Source: Malania oleifera
Lineage: Eukaryota; Streptophyta; Magnoliopsida; Santalales; Ximeniaceae
Length of the DNA stretch: 64,000 nt
Assembly: GCF_029873635.1 (NCBI RefSeq)
Contig: NC_080428.1
Location: 62,615,957-62,679,956 of the forward strand
Direction: 5' to 3'
Shown here in pieces: positions 11,333 to 23,015 of this stretch. Under the pieces are notes generated by a model, which searched no databases, was not told where the DNA came from, and saw only the letters and a program-made list of their open reading frames with translations. Both the position numbers and the translations under genes were made by a program. How positions within the stretch are numbered: the first letter of the stretch is position 1; every line of letters starts with the position of its first letter.

Positions 11333-14300
11333 TCAAACATGGTTTTTGAGGAATGTGAGAATTAGCCGATTCACCTGATCAGGGAATTGCTCATGAACAA
11401 AATGGGTTCCTTCAGGCAAGAACGTGATGTCCAGATCAGGGACAAACTCTTTCACCTTTCCGCTCTTTATGTAGTCCTCTATCCCTGGAAATTTGAAGAA
11501 ATAATCCTCATCCCCCATGATCAGCAGGGCTGGAACTTTAACATTAGGATCTGCTATGCTGAACTGTTCTCGAGATGCCCTATGAAAACATTAAACCATG
11601 TCAAATAGCAGTGAATGTTTGTTTAGGAGACTGTCAATTCAGCATAGGACACCACAGTAGTTGCGCAATTGGTGAAACAAATGAATCAAAATGCCTTTTC
11701 TTCTTCTTCTTCTTCTTCTTCTTCTTCTTCTTCTTCTCTCTCTCTCTCTCTCTCTTTTGGTGAAATGGTTCTTTTCCACAATGTGGCACACTTTCTATCT
11801 TTAGGTAATCTTAGTTTTACCAGCCTTTGTAGTAAAAGTGACCCATGTCCCATGGCACAAGTTTGACAGTCATTTCACTAAAAGGATGAAACAAATGAAC
11901 CAAGATGCCTCTTGTTTTAGTGAAGTGGGCACTTTACCATGGGGTGGCACACTTTGTGGCTGTGGGTTTGATGATCACAATGATAGAAAAAAAAAAATGA
12001 TAACAGAGAGCACAATAAGATGGGAGTTGCAACACAATATTTCGTTTCAGGATGATAGCTACTTGGTCACTTCTCAGTAAAACTACGGTTGGTCACATAC
12101 CTATATGGGACTTGCAATGCAGTTTGGAAACCAGATTTCTCATACAAAGTTCCATAGGTTGCAAGGTCTTCCTCTGTGAACCATGGGGGAAGAGGAGTTG
12201 ATGGGTCCACCAAATCCATGATCTCCTGGTTTTCTGCAGCTATTGGTATCTCACTTCTGGAGAAGAGGATGTAGATGTTCCGTACAACTGTTTTAGCATC
12301 AAGGCGACCAAAATCAGCTTCGGCTCGCCCAGGTTCCTGAGACAAATATCACAGAAATGAAGCAGCAAGTGGGTACATTTGGTTTGATGTAACTAAACAA
12401 AGAGAGAATTAAGCACTCACCTGCCATCTTGAAATGTAGAAGCCTTCAGGAAGGTATTTACTGAAATTGGGGGTTTCTGGTGGCAAATATGGCACCCCCA
12501 ATGTTATCACTCCTAAGACCCTCTCAGGATGGAGAAGGGCAAAAAGGTAAGCTGGTCGAATTCCAAAATCTTTCCCAACAAGAAAAACCTATGGTCAAAA
12601 ACAGAGAGAGAGAGTCATTAACATGAAACATAATACTTAGACCTTTTATTCAGTACAACACATTACACGATACTAACATGAAACATAATATTTAGTTAGA
12701 CCTTTTCTTTGGTACAACACATTATATAACACTTTATGATTGATCTATTTTAAGCTGATCAAGCAGGACAAAACAGTCGCATTCATATATCCAGAAATAG
12801 ATGTTTTCAAATAATTATATGAGTGTGTGGTGTGCCTAATGCAAGGTCTTTTTCAAACATTATAAGTGCCTAATGCATTACTACATATCTATTTTTTTCT
12901 TCAAACGAATGAGACAAAGCCTTTTTTTTTTTTTTTTTTTTTTTCTTTGTTCATTTTGCAAGGTGCAGGAATAATTTCTTATTTTGTATGAGAGGAATAT
13001 CTTTTACAATCTCATACTTTTTAATTTCAATAATATATAATTTCTCATTTCTTTTTTAGTTTATATTTCAATATTAATGCCCATTGTGTGATTTCCCATC
13101 CATGAATAATGTCTTAGAAGACAAGTCAAAGACATAAAAGGATGAACTCCACCATCTCTCCCTCTCTCTCAACCCCACAGCCCCAACCTGCAATCCCTCT
13201 TTCCCGTTCTAGCTCTGCTCAGGGCTCAATTCTCCAACTCAAAGCTGCCACGTTATTTCCAGCCAAAACAAATTCTTTAATGCTGCATTTGGGAGCATAG
13301 ATTTCTAATCTTGAATTTAGATTTGAGTGAACTTGGACAAATTTCAATAAAATTTTATATTGCATTTTATCCAAATCCAAATGTAATACTTCTCCAAACA
13401 TAGGGTAAGCGCTCAAAACTCTATCTCTCCAAGTCTTCATCTCTTGGAATTTCAACATGGAATTGATCATGAAATTTTCCAAACTATTTGTTGAAGGCAT
13501 ATGAATGTAGCTGAAGAATAAAATTCATCTAACATAATCCGTAGCCTATGAAGGTGCTCTAGAAAACAACAGCGAAAATCCAACAATTTATTTTGCCAGC
13601 ATGTAATCGAGCATTTTTCTTCTCCTGTTCGTGTGGATCTAAGTCCACGCAATCTAATTTCATTTCCAAATCAATCGGCATACAAAGCAACCAAAAATTG
13701 AAATTAAAATTAGAATCCCCTATTCTGTGCAACCAAACGAATAATAAGTAAAATGCTTCAAACCCTATTGAATGATCTCAAGATGCAACAAGCAACGGAG
13801 CTGGATTGAACTCATTTTGCTGTTTTCCTAAACTAAAACACAGGGAACATTGAAATTTTCTTTTTCTTTTCCTTCGGATTTCCTTAGCTTTCTCGGCAAC
13901 CAAACGGACGCCTGAGTGGAAATTAGCAAAGTGAATGGAAAGGGAGTACCTTACTGATGCCAAGGAAATCGAGAATGGCAAGGAGATCGGAGACAAGATC
14001 GGCGAAGGAAGTCTTGTCGGGGTGGGGAGGCTGGTCGGAGAGTCCGTAACCTCTGTAATCAGGCGCGATCGCACGGAATCCGGCGGAGGCGACGGCGAGC
14101 ATCTGGTGGCGCCAGGTGTACCATATCTCAGGAAACCCATGAAGGAACACCACAACCGAAGAACCTGCTCACAATCAGAGAATCAATGGGAGAGACAGAG
14201 GGAGAATTGAAGCAGTGAATTAATAAGAGGAAATTAATTAATTAATTAAGCAAAAGAAGAAGAAGAAGAAGAAGAAGAAGAAGAGAGTGGGAGAAGGTAA

Positions 14301-14371
14301 CCAGTTCCGATGGCGGCTACGTGAAGCTTCAGCCCTCCCACTTCTATGTGCTTGTGCTCTATTTCTTCCAT
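11333..14371 (-). CDS. Soluble epoxide hydrolase (alpha/beta hydrolase)
   Basis: Five exons on the minus strand: 14302-14371, 13950-14164, 12421-12588, 12101-12336 and 11333-11579. All introns have GT/AG ends and the sum is 936 nt, giving 311 residues, normal for plant soluble epoxide hydrolases. These cytosolic enzymes open epoxides, for example of fatty acids, to diols. Visible motifs are HGFPEIWY (32-39, oxyanion hole), VGKDFG with nucleophile Asp102, lid tyrosines Tyr146 (GFYISRWQ) and probably Tyr229, acid Asp255 in GDEDY, and His289 in GTHFVHEQ. The start MEEIEHKHI is the usual family start. No signal peptide or stop is present, so the gene looks functional. Introns carry TTC, GAA and T runs. 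The natural substrate is unknown. Confidence 0.93.
11698..11755. repeat. TTC and TC microsatellite in hydrolase intron 4
   Basis: About 13 TTC units followed by about nine TC units lie between exons 4 and 5. They create a spurious serine-rich open frame. Confidence 0.95.
14259..14285. repeat. GAA microsatellite in hydrolase intron 1
   Basis: About nine AAG/GAA units lie between exons 1 and 2. Confidence 0.95.
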
Positions 14372-15442
14372 TTCCAATTGTTCTCAACAAACACACAGTG
14401 TGAGTGAGTGAATTGACGATGCAAATTCATTGCACAACAATTTTGTGCATTGTAAAATGATCCTTGCCTTTTTTTTTTTTTTAAATCTACCGAATATGGA
14501 AAGTTGCATATGAAATACTTTTATATTTTTTTAATATAGATTTAAAAATAATAATATATTCTCACAATTTAATTTACAAAAATTAAAATATAAATAAACA
14601 AAATTATTTATGAAAATTTATATTTCATTTAAAACTATGAAACAAAAACATAGATATTTATTACGCTGTCTTCTAAAGAACTTAGACAATGGGCACCACA
14701 CATTTGCCAAGGAATATAGGATATGACTCATTTTTAGCCAATTTGACTGTTCGTGTGAAAGAATCCTCTTCCATTTTTATATTTAAGCATAATTACCACG
14801 CCTTCTAACATCACACCAGGTGCACACATACCGAGGCAATGAGCTAGAGTAGTCAAACGGCAACAGAGGAGGCATTTTTTAGGAGTTTTTTCATGTTTTA
14901 TCCTTTTTTTAAATATATTAAATAATACTTTTTTTGGGAAAATATTTTTCGAAATAATCCTAACGTAATCTCGCTAATTTAAGTAGCGAGATTTGCCATG
15001 TGTCATTTCCACAAAAAAAAATTATTTAATATATTTTTTTTTAAATGATAAATTGGGAAATAAAAAATATTAAAAGAATTTATTTCCCGATTTATTACGC
15101 AGAAAAATTTATTACACAGAATAATTTAGTTTCATAATTTATTTTTCATTTTTTCTATTTTATTTTTTTGGTACTTTTAATTGAAAATTTGTTATTTTAA
15201 ATGATTTTAAATTCTATTGTCTTGGTAAAATAGTTCAAGAGTGTTATTTTATGATTTAGAATTTATTTTATTTTTACATGAAGAAATTCCAAGGGTGTGA
15301 AAAAGATAAATGTGTAAAATTTTTGGGGCACAACTCGAATGCGCGGGGAATGTTAACTTATTCTTGTTAGTATAAATGAATTAGGGCTAACTTGGATTAA
15401 GGATTTTGTTTCGGGAGATGAGAGAAAATGAAGTTAAGAACG

Positions 15443-15481
<39 letters not shown>

Positions 15482-16019
15482 CATATTTACTCTTTACTTC
15501 AAATAGTATTATGAATAAAAAAATTAAATATTAATCCTGTAAAAAATTAAAATTTTATTCATTGATTTGTTATAACCAAACTGAAAAAAAAAAAAAAGAT
15601 TCTTCATATTTTCCTTCATTTCTCTCATGTTTTTCAAGTTCGAACGGGACCTTAAAATTTTGGAAAAAAATTTCTTTCATGTAGACTGCAATTACACAAG
15701 AAGACACCCTAATGCCATTCCATATGCAATATAGATACAAGCATGGTTCCAAAAAGATAGGGCCTTGTTTGGCGGCCTATTTTCCTTTCCTCCCCCACTC
15801 ATTTGTAACTTGTGGTGAAGCTTTGACCAAACACTCCATGGACATGAAGTATGGACAAGAAGTAGGTTGGTTCTACAGTAGATTAGGACCACACCTTCAA
15901 TTAACTTTTTTTGGGTTGAATACACGGTCTATATGCGAGGCTATTACGATATCACATAAATAAAATGCAAATATATATATATTTGATTAGAACATTCTTA
16001 TTATATCATATTTTTATGT

Positions 16020-16062
<43 letters not shown>

Positions 16063-16384
16063 AGAATGTTCTAATCAAAACTAGGTGAAATATCATTTTT
16101 TTTTTATGTTATATAACAGTATAGATAAAAAATTAACAATACATGCATACTTATTTTTTATTTATAAAAAAAAAAATCTCAATATATGACTTCTTCTAAT
16201 AAAAGTACTAATAATTTTATTTCAAATTTTAAACTACAATTTTCGACCTAAAACGTTTTATAATTTTTATTTTTTTACTGAATAATCAATTGATGATTTT
16301 TTTTTAACTTTAAATTTATTGTTTGGAGCATATTCTAGGTCTATAGCTTTATTTCTAAGTTTTATCTATTGAAAGATAAATTAT
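14372..16384. other. AT-rich intergenic DNA upstream of the hydrolase
   Basis: The promoter of the minus-strand hydrolase must lie at the left side of this stretch, but I see no convincing TATA box. It contains a perfect hairpin at 14967-14993 (AATCTCGCT and its complement around a 9-base loop), an (AT)n run at about 15447-15478 and a second hairpin at 15981-16080. No gene is recognised. Confidence 0.5.
15981..16080. repeat. Inverted repeat around an (AT)n core
   Basis: TTTGATTAGAACATTCTTAT near 15981 is matched by its reverse complement near 16060-16079, with AT-rich sequence between. It could be a small miniature element that grew an AT microsatellite; no target duplication was identified. 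Confidence 0.7.
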
Positions 16385-16997
16385 TGTTGACTTTGGTGTA
16401 ATTTCAAGAGGGGGTGAATTGGAAATTTAAAAATTCTTCCTACGTTCAGCTAAGCCAGCAGCAGTAATACACAACTTCGGGTCTGTTTAAGCTTTTCCCA
16501 ATATCACAGAAAAACTACTGAGTAAATATTTAAACAAATAAACCAATCTTAGTATTTCCCAACCATTCAAACCATGTATGTAAAATAATCAAGGTAATAA
16601 ATAATAGCATACATGTACGAAAATTGAAGTACTGAAAATAAGGGAACACACGATATGATAACGGGGTTCGGCTAATACTGCCTACGTCCCCGTCTCAAAC
16701 TCACAAATAAGAGGATTCCACTAATGCTCGCTTACCGGGTGGAGCGACACCGGTTACAACCTCCTTTCCTTATTAAGTGAGAAAAACCGCAAGTAAGATT
16801 AACAGGGTTGACGTCAATCTTTACAACCAATCCTTACAGGTTAGATCAACACCCCCTCATACCACACTTGGAATACAACAAATAAGCAAGACAATTCTTG
16901 TGTACAATATCAATGTTTCTCAAATAAGCAAGTATGTACCAATATAATCAATACACTTCAACATGATAGGATTTATAAGTTCAATGAAAATCAATAT

Positions 16998-17032
<35 letters not shown>

Positions 17033-18235
17033 ATCACAAATATAGTTTCAAAGATTTTAATACCACAAACAAATATCTCAAAAATATTTTATCAAGTATT
17101 GAGTATAAGGAGATATTTGGATTTCTAACTTGTCAAAAATAGTTTGCTAAAAGCACAAGACAAGCTCTTGAATCTTGTAACAAAAATGCAAGACTCAAAA
17201 GTCCTAGAGAGTTTTCCCAAAGAAGATTTATCAATTAAATCACAAGGAAAAATTCAAAACTTACTCTCAATAAAAATCAATCTCAAACAAATACAAGCAA
17301 TGAGAGTGTAAGCTTATAGTATGATCTCTAAAACACTCTTACTAAATGATTTTAACAAGGAGGATGAGTAAGAATGGAAGTGGTAAACTTGTATGTGAAA
17401 AATGAGGAGTTGAAAATTCAGAGAATATTTTGCTAATGATGTTTGCTAATCGGGGCTAATCAAACCAAATGACGGAGTATATATAAACACTCCAAAAAAT
17501 ATGGTTGTTGGGGACTCATTCGGTATTTTTGAAAAGTTTAAGTAGGTTTAATAAAAAATAACCTCTATTTAATCTCGGTAAAAAAATTGGGTAACTCGAT
17601 AGGTTCGGTTAACCGTATTCAAGGTTCAGTCGACCTAATTGCCAAATTCGGTCAACCGTGGAGATTTTGAACTAAGAATATGGTTGACAGTGTCAAGGCG
17701 ATTTTGAACCCCTTTGTGGGTTCGGTCGACCAAGTCAAATTTGGTCGGCTACTCAACTATGTTCGGTCAACTGTGGCCAAAATGAACAACGCATTTGGTC
17801 AGCCGAACAGTTGGGGTGTCAGACATGTGTTGGTTCGGTTGACCGAGGACATTATGTTCAAAAGTTGAATGGTCGATCGTGCGAAGTCAAAATGTTGACT
17901 TCTTGACCGTTCGGTTAACTATGGCATTTATTCTGCCACAGGTTCGGTTGACCGTGGCTAAGCCATTTCATCCAACAGAGATTCAGTTGACCCAACTTAG
18001 TATAACTAGACTGGTTTGGTCTACCAGAGCCCTTTCAAAGTTCATTTTTGGTCCTGATTTTTATTCGAAGTCACCCCTGCTCACATAGGTATAACTTTTG
18101 AGTTATAAAAGACTTTTCATAATGTCAATTTAAGTTCTAGGCTTTTAAATTAAACCCAAAAAATATGACGTCGGTCGACCTTGTCTTTGTTAAATCCATT
18201 TTGGCCCTTAAACTTTTTCAAACCTGTGTGAATAA
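16385..18235 (-). mobile_element. Minus-strand Copia-type LTR, partial
   Basis: Read on the minus strand, the left end closes with CCAATTCACCCCCTCTTG, the usual tail of long Copia LTRs, followed by a CA end near 16385-16400. An ACGTAGGC-type stretch near 16680, shared with the Copia A and B LTRs, supports this. It holds a TATATATA box at about 17478-17486 and a cluster of TTCGGTCGACC words at 17590-18010. The right side is cut by a Gypsy LTR at 18236. No internal region is attached, so it is a solo or truncated LTR; the exact outer boundary is uncertain. Confidence 0.7.
17590..18180 (-). promoter_or_regulatory. Cluster of GGTCGACC words in the LTR
   Basis: About ten variants of TTCGGTCGACCG (also GGTTGACC and GGTCAACC) occur here. 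On the minus strand they lie upstream of the LTR TATA box near 17480. The promoter role is inference. Confidence 0.55.
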
Positions 18236-19461
18236 TGTAACGCCCTGAACCTGAAAATCTGGTTTGGTGCATTATACCTGAATAAACCGTGCTTCGTGGC
18301 GCCCCGAACCCGCCTAGTGGGACCCGGGTGCCACATAATCCATTCTTCTATACCTTTTATTCCATTAACAATTATGCAACGGAAAACATGACTACAATCC
18401 TCAATTAGTATAATACCAGAGTTTTCTACATCTATCTACATTTCAAAATAAACCATTCATCCACCTGTATCCACATATATACATATCTCCAAAAACATAA
18501 ACCACAACTTCTAGTATTTACAATTCAGAAGACTTAAAACATAAAGCATAAACTTATAAATCCCAAAAATATCATCATAGTTTATACCCTTTCTCTTTTT
18601 TATATCCAAAAATGCTATAACAACCACGAGCTCTCTAAGCTTGATCACGTGGAAGTCCTGAAATAGATAAATTTGTATTCGGGTGAGACACATCTCAGTA
18701 AGAGAAGAAACAATATATTAAATCAGCATGTGACCAACATGAGGTTTGTAAACAACATATGTATATGTATTTATAATTTGCATATCATTATCATAATTTC
18801 TAAAATCCTTTCTTGAGCCGGATCAAACACATGTAAGATATTTTACCCACAAGATTACCTAAGGATTGGGGTGATTACCTACCCATACAAGTAGCACCCC
18901 TCTGTTCTAATACTTTAGGCAACCAATGGTCACAAATGAAGCATATCAAGGCATTTACCTTACTCAGTAAGTCCTTGGGTGAAAAAGTAATCTCGTACTC
19001 ACACAGTTCATACAATGATTTATCAGGAAAGGCTCCTGAGAATAAGGAAATTTACTCTCTCATACAAGTAATTTCCCTCTACCCTAATAGGTTATGCAAC
19101 CTACTGCTACATCTAATACCTATTAGGACACTTGGCTTTCTCAGTAAGCCCTCAGGCGAAGAGTTTGCCCCGCCTATATAAATACATATCACACTAGCGT
19201 AGATATTGATACTACAATAATACATTACTTTGTCTGTCATTTATCTTGCATTTCTCATTTATTCATGTTTTCAGCTTTGACATTTCATGACATTTCACTT
19301 TACGTGGCTCTTTCCCATTTTACATTGTTCACGTTTCACATTTCATTTCCATTTTATTCATATTTCATTTCATTCTCATTTTCATTTCATTTCATTTCCT
19401 GCATTCGTACTGCAACTCCTTTTAGCTGTACATCAGTTAGTCCACATAGATATGCGCTCAT

Positions 19462-19677
19462 GGCCCATATAGGACTACTGCGTATGACACAGTACGTGGC
19501 CCATATAGAGCTACTACATATGACACAGTACGTGGCCCACATTAAGCTACTACGTATGGCACAATACATGGCCCACATAGGGAAGTTACGTATGTCTCAG
19601 TACATGACCCACATAGGGCAACTGCGTACTTCACTATACTTGGCCCACATAGGGCAGTTACGTATTTCACTGCACGT
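19462..19677. repeat. 36-bp minisatellite, six units
   Basis: GGCCCACATAG-type units start at 19462, 19498, 19534, 19570, 19606 and 19642, exactly 36 bp apart. Because 36 is 12 codons, the array makes a spurious repeat-containing open frame on the plus strand. Confidence 0.95.
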
Positions 19678-19693
19678 TTACACTCACAACAGA

Positions 19694-19853
19694 CAGTATT
19701 CACAATCAACCAATATTCACCATCAAACAATACTCACAGTCAAGCAGTATTCACAACCGAACAGTATTCACAACTAGACAATATTCTCAAACAAACTGTA
19801 TTCCCAAATAGACAGTATTCACAAGCAAACTGTATTCACAACCAAACAGTATT
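19694..19853. repeat. 17-bp minisatellite, about 9.5 units
   Basis: CAGTATTCACAACCAAA-type units follow directly on the 36-bp array inside the same LTR. Confidence 0.9.
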
Positions 19854-20424
19854 ACAACCAGTTAATTATAAAAGGTCATTCTCATACCACAAGGTTTTTC
19901 CCAATTATGATTTATAATCAAAACCAATCATTTTTAAATGCCTAAACTGCTCAGAAAATCATACTATAATTATACGGTTCCTATACTCGCAAATAACTTA
20001 TTCAAATTTAATAAGAATTAAGAAAAAAAAAACCTAGTATAATTTTATTCCGCTTACTTGTTCCTTAAAGTCCTGCCAAAAACGAATGGGAAACGGAAAC
20101 CTGTATTCCACAAATCATAACTTAGTCAGTTCAACTCTAGAATATTTATCATTTAATATTTTCTAGGCCCACACACTCCCAATAATTAATTTAATATTAA
20201 AAATATCCTACTTACCCTAATTTTGGAGTGGTGTCCAAGAATTCCAAATCAAGTTTCTGCTTTGTTTAACTTGGAGAGAATCACCCCAGGAGCCTCGTGG
20301 TGGTTTTCGATCATCGAATTGGGCTAAATTCGAACTAGAATCAAAGAGAGAAGGTAGGAGAACCGAAGCCCTAGAGAGAGAGTGGGAAAGGGGAGAGATT
20401 TTCGTGGAAGAATGATCCAGGGCC

Positions 20425-20583
20425 TATTTATAAACTGCCCTTTGTCGACAAATTTAAAAGGTTAATCGACGAGAACAGCGGGTTCGTCGACGAATCAATA
20501 AATTCTGAATTTTTTTCCTGGCTCTCGGTAATTCCTCGTCGACGAGACACGTGTACTCGTCAATGAAGAAAACAAGTTCGTTG
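20425..20583 (-). promoter_or_regulatory. Gypsy LTR promoter: TATA box and GTCGAC cluster
   Basis: On the minus strand, words of the type TTCGTCGACGA (20442-20583) lie just upstream of TATAAATA (20425-20432). An ACACGTGTAC G-box lies in the cluster near 20549. The core layout is the same at 28151-28365 and 37394-37613. Confidence 0.6.
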
Positions 20584-20697
20584 ACGAGTCCCTACTTGAT
20601 GTCCCTTTTTAAATTTATTTTCCCTTTCTTTTCTTTCTCCTTATTTATTTCCATTTTTTTCTTTTATTTATTTTATTTTCTTGGTTCAGTTATTACA

Positions 20698-21330
20698 AAA
20701 GGAATTTTCCTTGCAAGAAGAAAATCAATCCCTTAAAAGAAAAAAATGAAGAGCATAAAACTTTAGAAGTAAAAATAAAAAATTTTGAAGATAGAATGTT
20801 AAAATACAAAGGAAAAGAACGTTGCCTTTGTCCCACCTTAAAAGAAGAAAATGTTTTCCTTAAAAGGGAAAATGAGAAGCTTAATGAAAAAGCTCAAAAA
20901 GACCATGAAGTTTTTCAAGTTGAGGTAGAAAATTTGAAAAATCAAATTGGAAATGTTTTGAAAGAAAACACCCTCTTGAAAAAGATAGTTGAAAATCATG
21001 GAAAATCCGCAAGAGGAAAAGTAAACTCCAAAAAGTCTTTGGGAGTTAAGAAAAATGATTTTTACAAAAAAAAAAACTAAAACCTCTTGTAAATCACATG
21101 GTTATGCCTCAACAAGCAAAAACAATGTAGGTAAGTCAAGACCCTCAAAAGAAAATAAAATTTGTTTATATTGTGAAAAAAAAAGGGTCACATAAGATAT
21201 TTTTGCCCATTTAGAGGAGTTCGAGGCAAAGAAAGAAAAATGAAATGGGTAGTGAAGAAAAAAAAAAAAAAAAACCCTTGGCACCCAAGGAAGAGAGGGT
21301 ACCAAAAGGAAACACATGAATTGTTTGAAT
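20698..21330 (+). pseudogene. Copia B gag, C-terminal part, broken
   Basis: The open part (about 20700-21080) encodes a glutamate- and lysine-rich coiled coil like that of Copia A gag. Downstream, a zinc knuckle can be seen only after a frame change: the A run at 21175-21184 has ten As where eight would keep CEKKGHIRYFC in frame. The N-terminal half of gag and the whole 5' LTR are missing, cut off by the Gypsy LTR ending at 20697. Confidence 0.75.
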
Positions 21331-22956
21331 TGTTTCCTTAAAACCTAAAATTAGGAAATAGGTATTAGGTAGACTGAATTTTTACCTAGGTGAAAAGTAA
21401 AATATGATGACCAAGTAAGGTCATCTAAATTATGTTCACACATGCATATCAGACTATTTTTAGTGCTTAAATATCAAACGAGTATTTTTAACTTGGTTTT
21501 CTAAACGAGTCTTTTAACTTGGTTTTCCAAACGAGACGCACCAAACCTCACTTGGACAAGCATGTTATATCATTAGAATATACACATCTCATTTTGGCAC
21601 TTGTCCTTAGCATGAGTTAGTGTTTTGGGAGGTTCATCAAAATGGAAAACAGGTGACTTGTTGACGAAAACAGGGGACTCGTCGACTAGTCTATAAAGAA
21701 GACTCATCGATGAACACAGAGCATTCGTTGACTAATAGCTACTGAGAGCACCAGCTCAGAGGTGGCTTGTCAACAAACACAGGGCATTCGTCGACTGGTT
21801 CCTTCAGGAGACTTATCGATAAATACAGGACATTCATCGACGAATAGAAACCGAGAGCACCCTGAGATTGCAAAACAGACTCGTCGACAAATACAAGGGA
21901 CTCATCAACAGATGCATGTGTGTGACTCATCAACCAGTCCATGGACTCGTCGACGAGTGGCCTCAAGCAACTGGATATAATGCGTTGCTAACGACTAGTT
22001 CTCGAGGAAAACAAGGAGCACTCACTCCCTATTTTTAGGCAACAATTATCTGAAGCTCTAAACCATAAATATGACCCATTTGAATGTTAGAAACACTCCC
22101 CTAATTATGCTTAAAGTATAAAAATTCTAGCTTATGCATTTTGAATTGTTTAGTTACTATGCTGGGAATTTTTGAAGAATCATGCCAATATTGATGAGTT
22201 GAAACTATAAAACCAATGTGATGCTTTAGTTATGTATATTATCAATTGGTTTCTTTTTGAAAATGTTGGTCATTGTTTATGGGATGAAATAGCATGTGCT
22301 TCAAGTTTATTAGATAGAAATACCTTGTTTTTCTCATATAAGTTACTAACGTTTTGAATTTAAGTTCAAAGACATGCTATGATAGGTAAATTCATCTCTT
22401 ATGGAAAAAAAGATGTATTTCTTAGTCACATAATTCATTTTGATGATATATACTCTTGTTTGAATACATAGTAGAATATCTAAACATAGCATTCATAAAT
22501 TGAATTTTAGTAAAAATAATCATACAAGTGGTATTCTAAAATGAAGCATTTATTTGTGATATTATATGTTTGAGGAATACCTTCCCATTAATGGCAAATT
22601 AGGAGAACATGTCTCCTATCTTCTAAGAGCATTGTCAAATAAAGTCAAGTTAATTGAAAAGGTATATTTTCCTCCTTCTACTTTATCTTATGTCATGATT
22701 CATGATTTACATCTTCTGTTAAATTCATTATTGAATCATGGGTTATATTTGCATGCTATCTTATGATATATCTTAAAAGAAATTTTTTTTACTCATAAGA
22801 TTCTTGTTAGGTTATAAGGAGTAATAATATTTTAAATGCTTAAATAGTGTTTTGTGCTTAAAATTTTAAATTTTGGTATACATTATTATTATATTAAGAA
22901 CCTTAGGAAAATCAAGCCAATATGAGAACTTTAGTGAAACATCCAATCTATTTCGC

Positions 22957-23015
<59 letters not shown>

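Larger units (their letters stand above)
18236..20697 (-). mobile_element. Minus-strand Gypsy LTR
   Basis: This 2462-bp LTR starts TGTAACGCCC and ends ATTACA, so on the minus strand it runs from TGTAAT to GGGCGTTACA. It shares GTGAGACACATCTCAGTAAG (about 18683), the GTAAGCCC box near 19145 and the promoter arrangement with the other Gypsy LTRs here. The minus-strand TATA box is 20425-20432. The flanks AATAA (left) and AAAGG (right) do not match, and the neighbours are two different Copia elements, so this is not a simple solo insertion. Confidence 0.8.

Noticed and set aside
11669-11866. Serine-rich open frame
   Set aside because: It is a translation of the TTC microsatellite in a hydrolase intron, on the strand opposite to the gene.
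13219-13652. Minus-strand open frames of 61-93 codons
   Set aside because: They lie in the large second intron of the hydrolase gene and show no family features.
19265-19777. Plus-strand open frame of 170 codons with 12-residue repeats
   Set aside because: It is made by the 36-bp minisatellite inside a Gypsy LTR; 36 is a multiple of three. There is no gene context.
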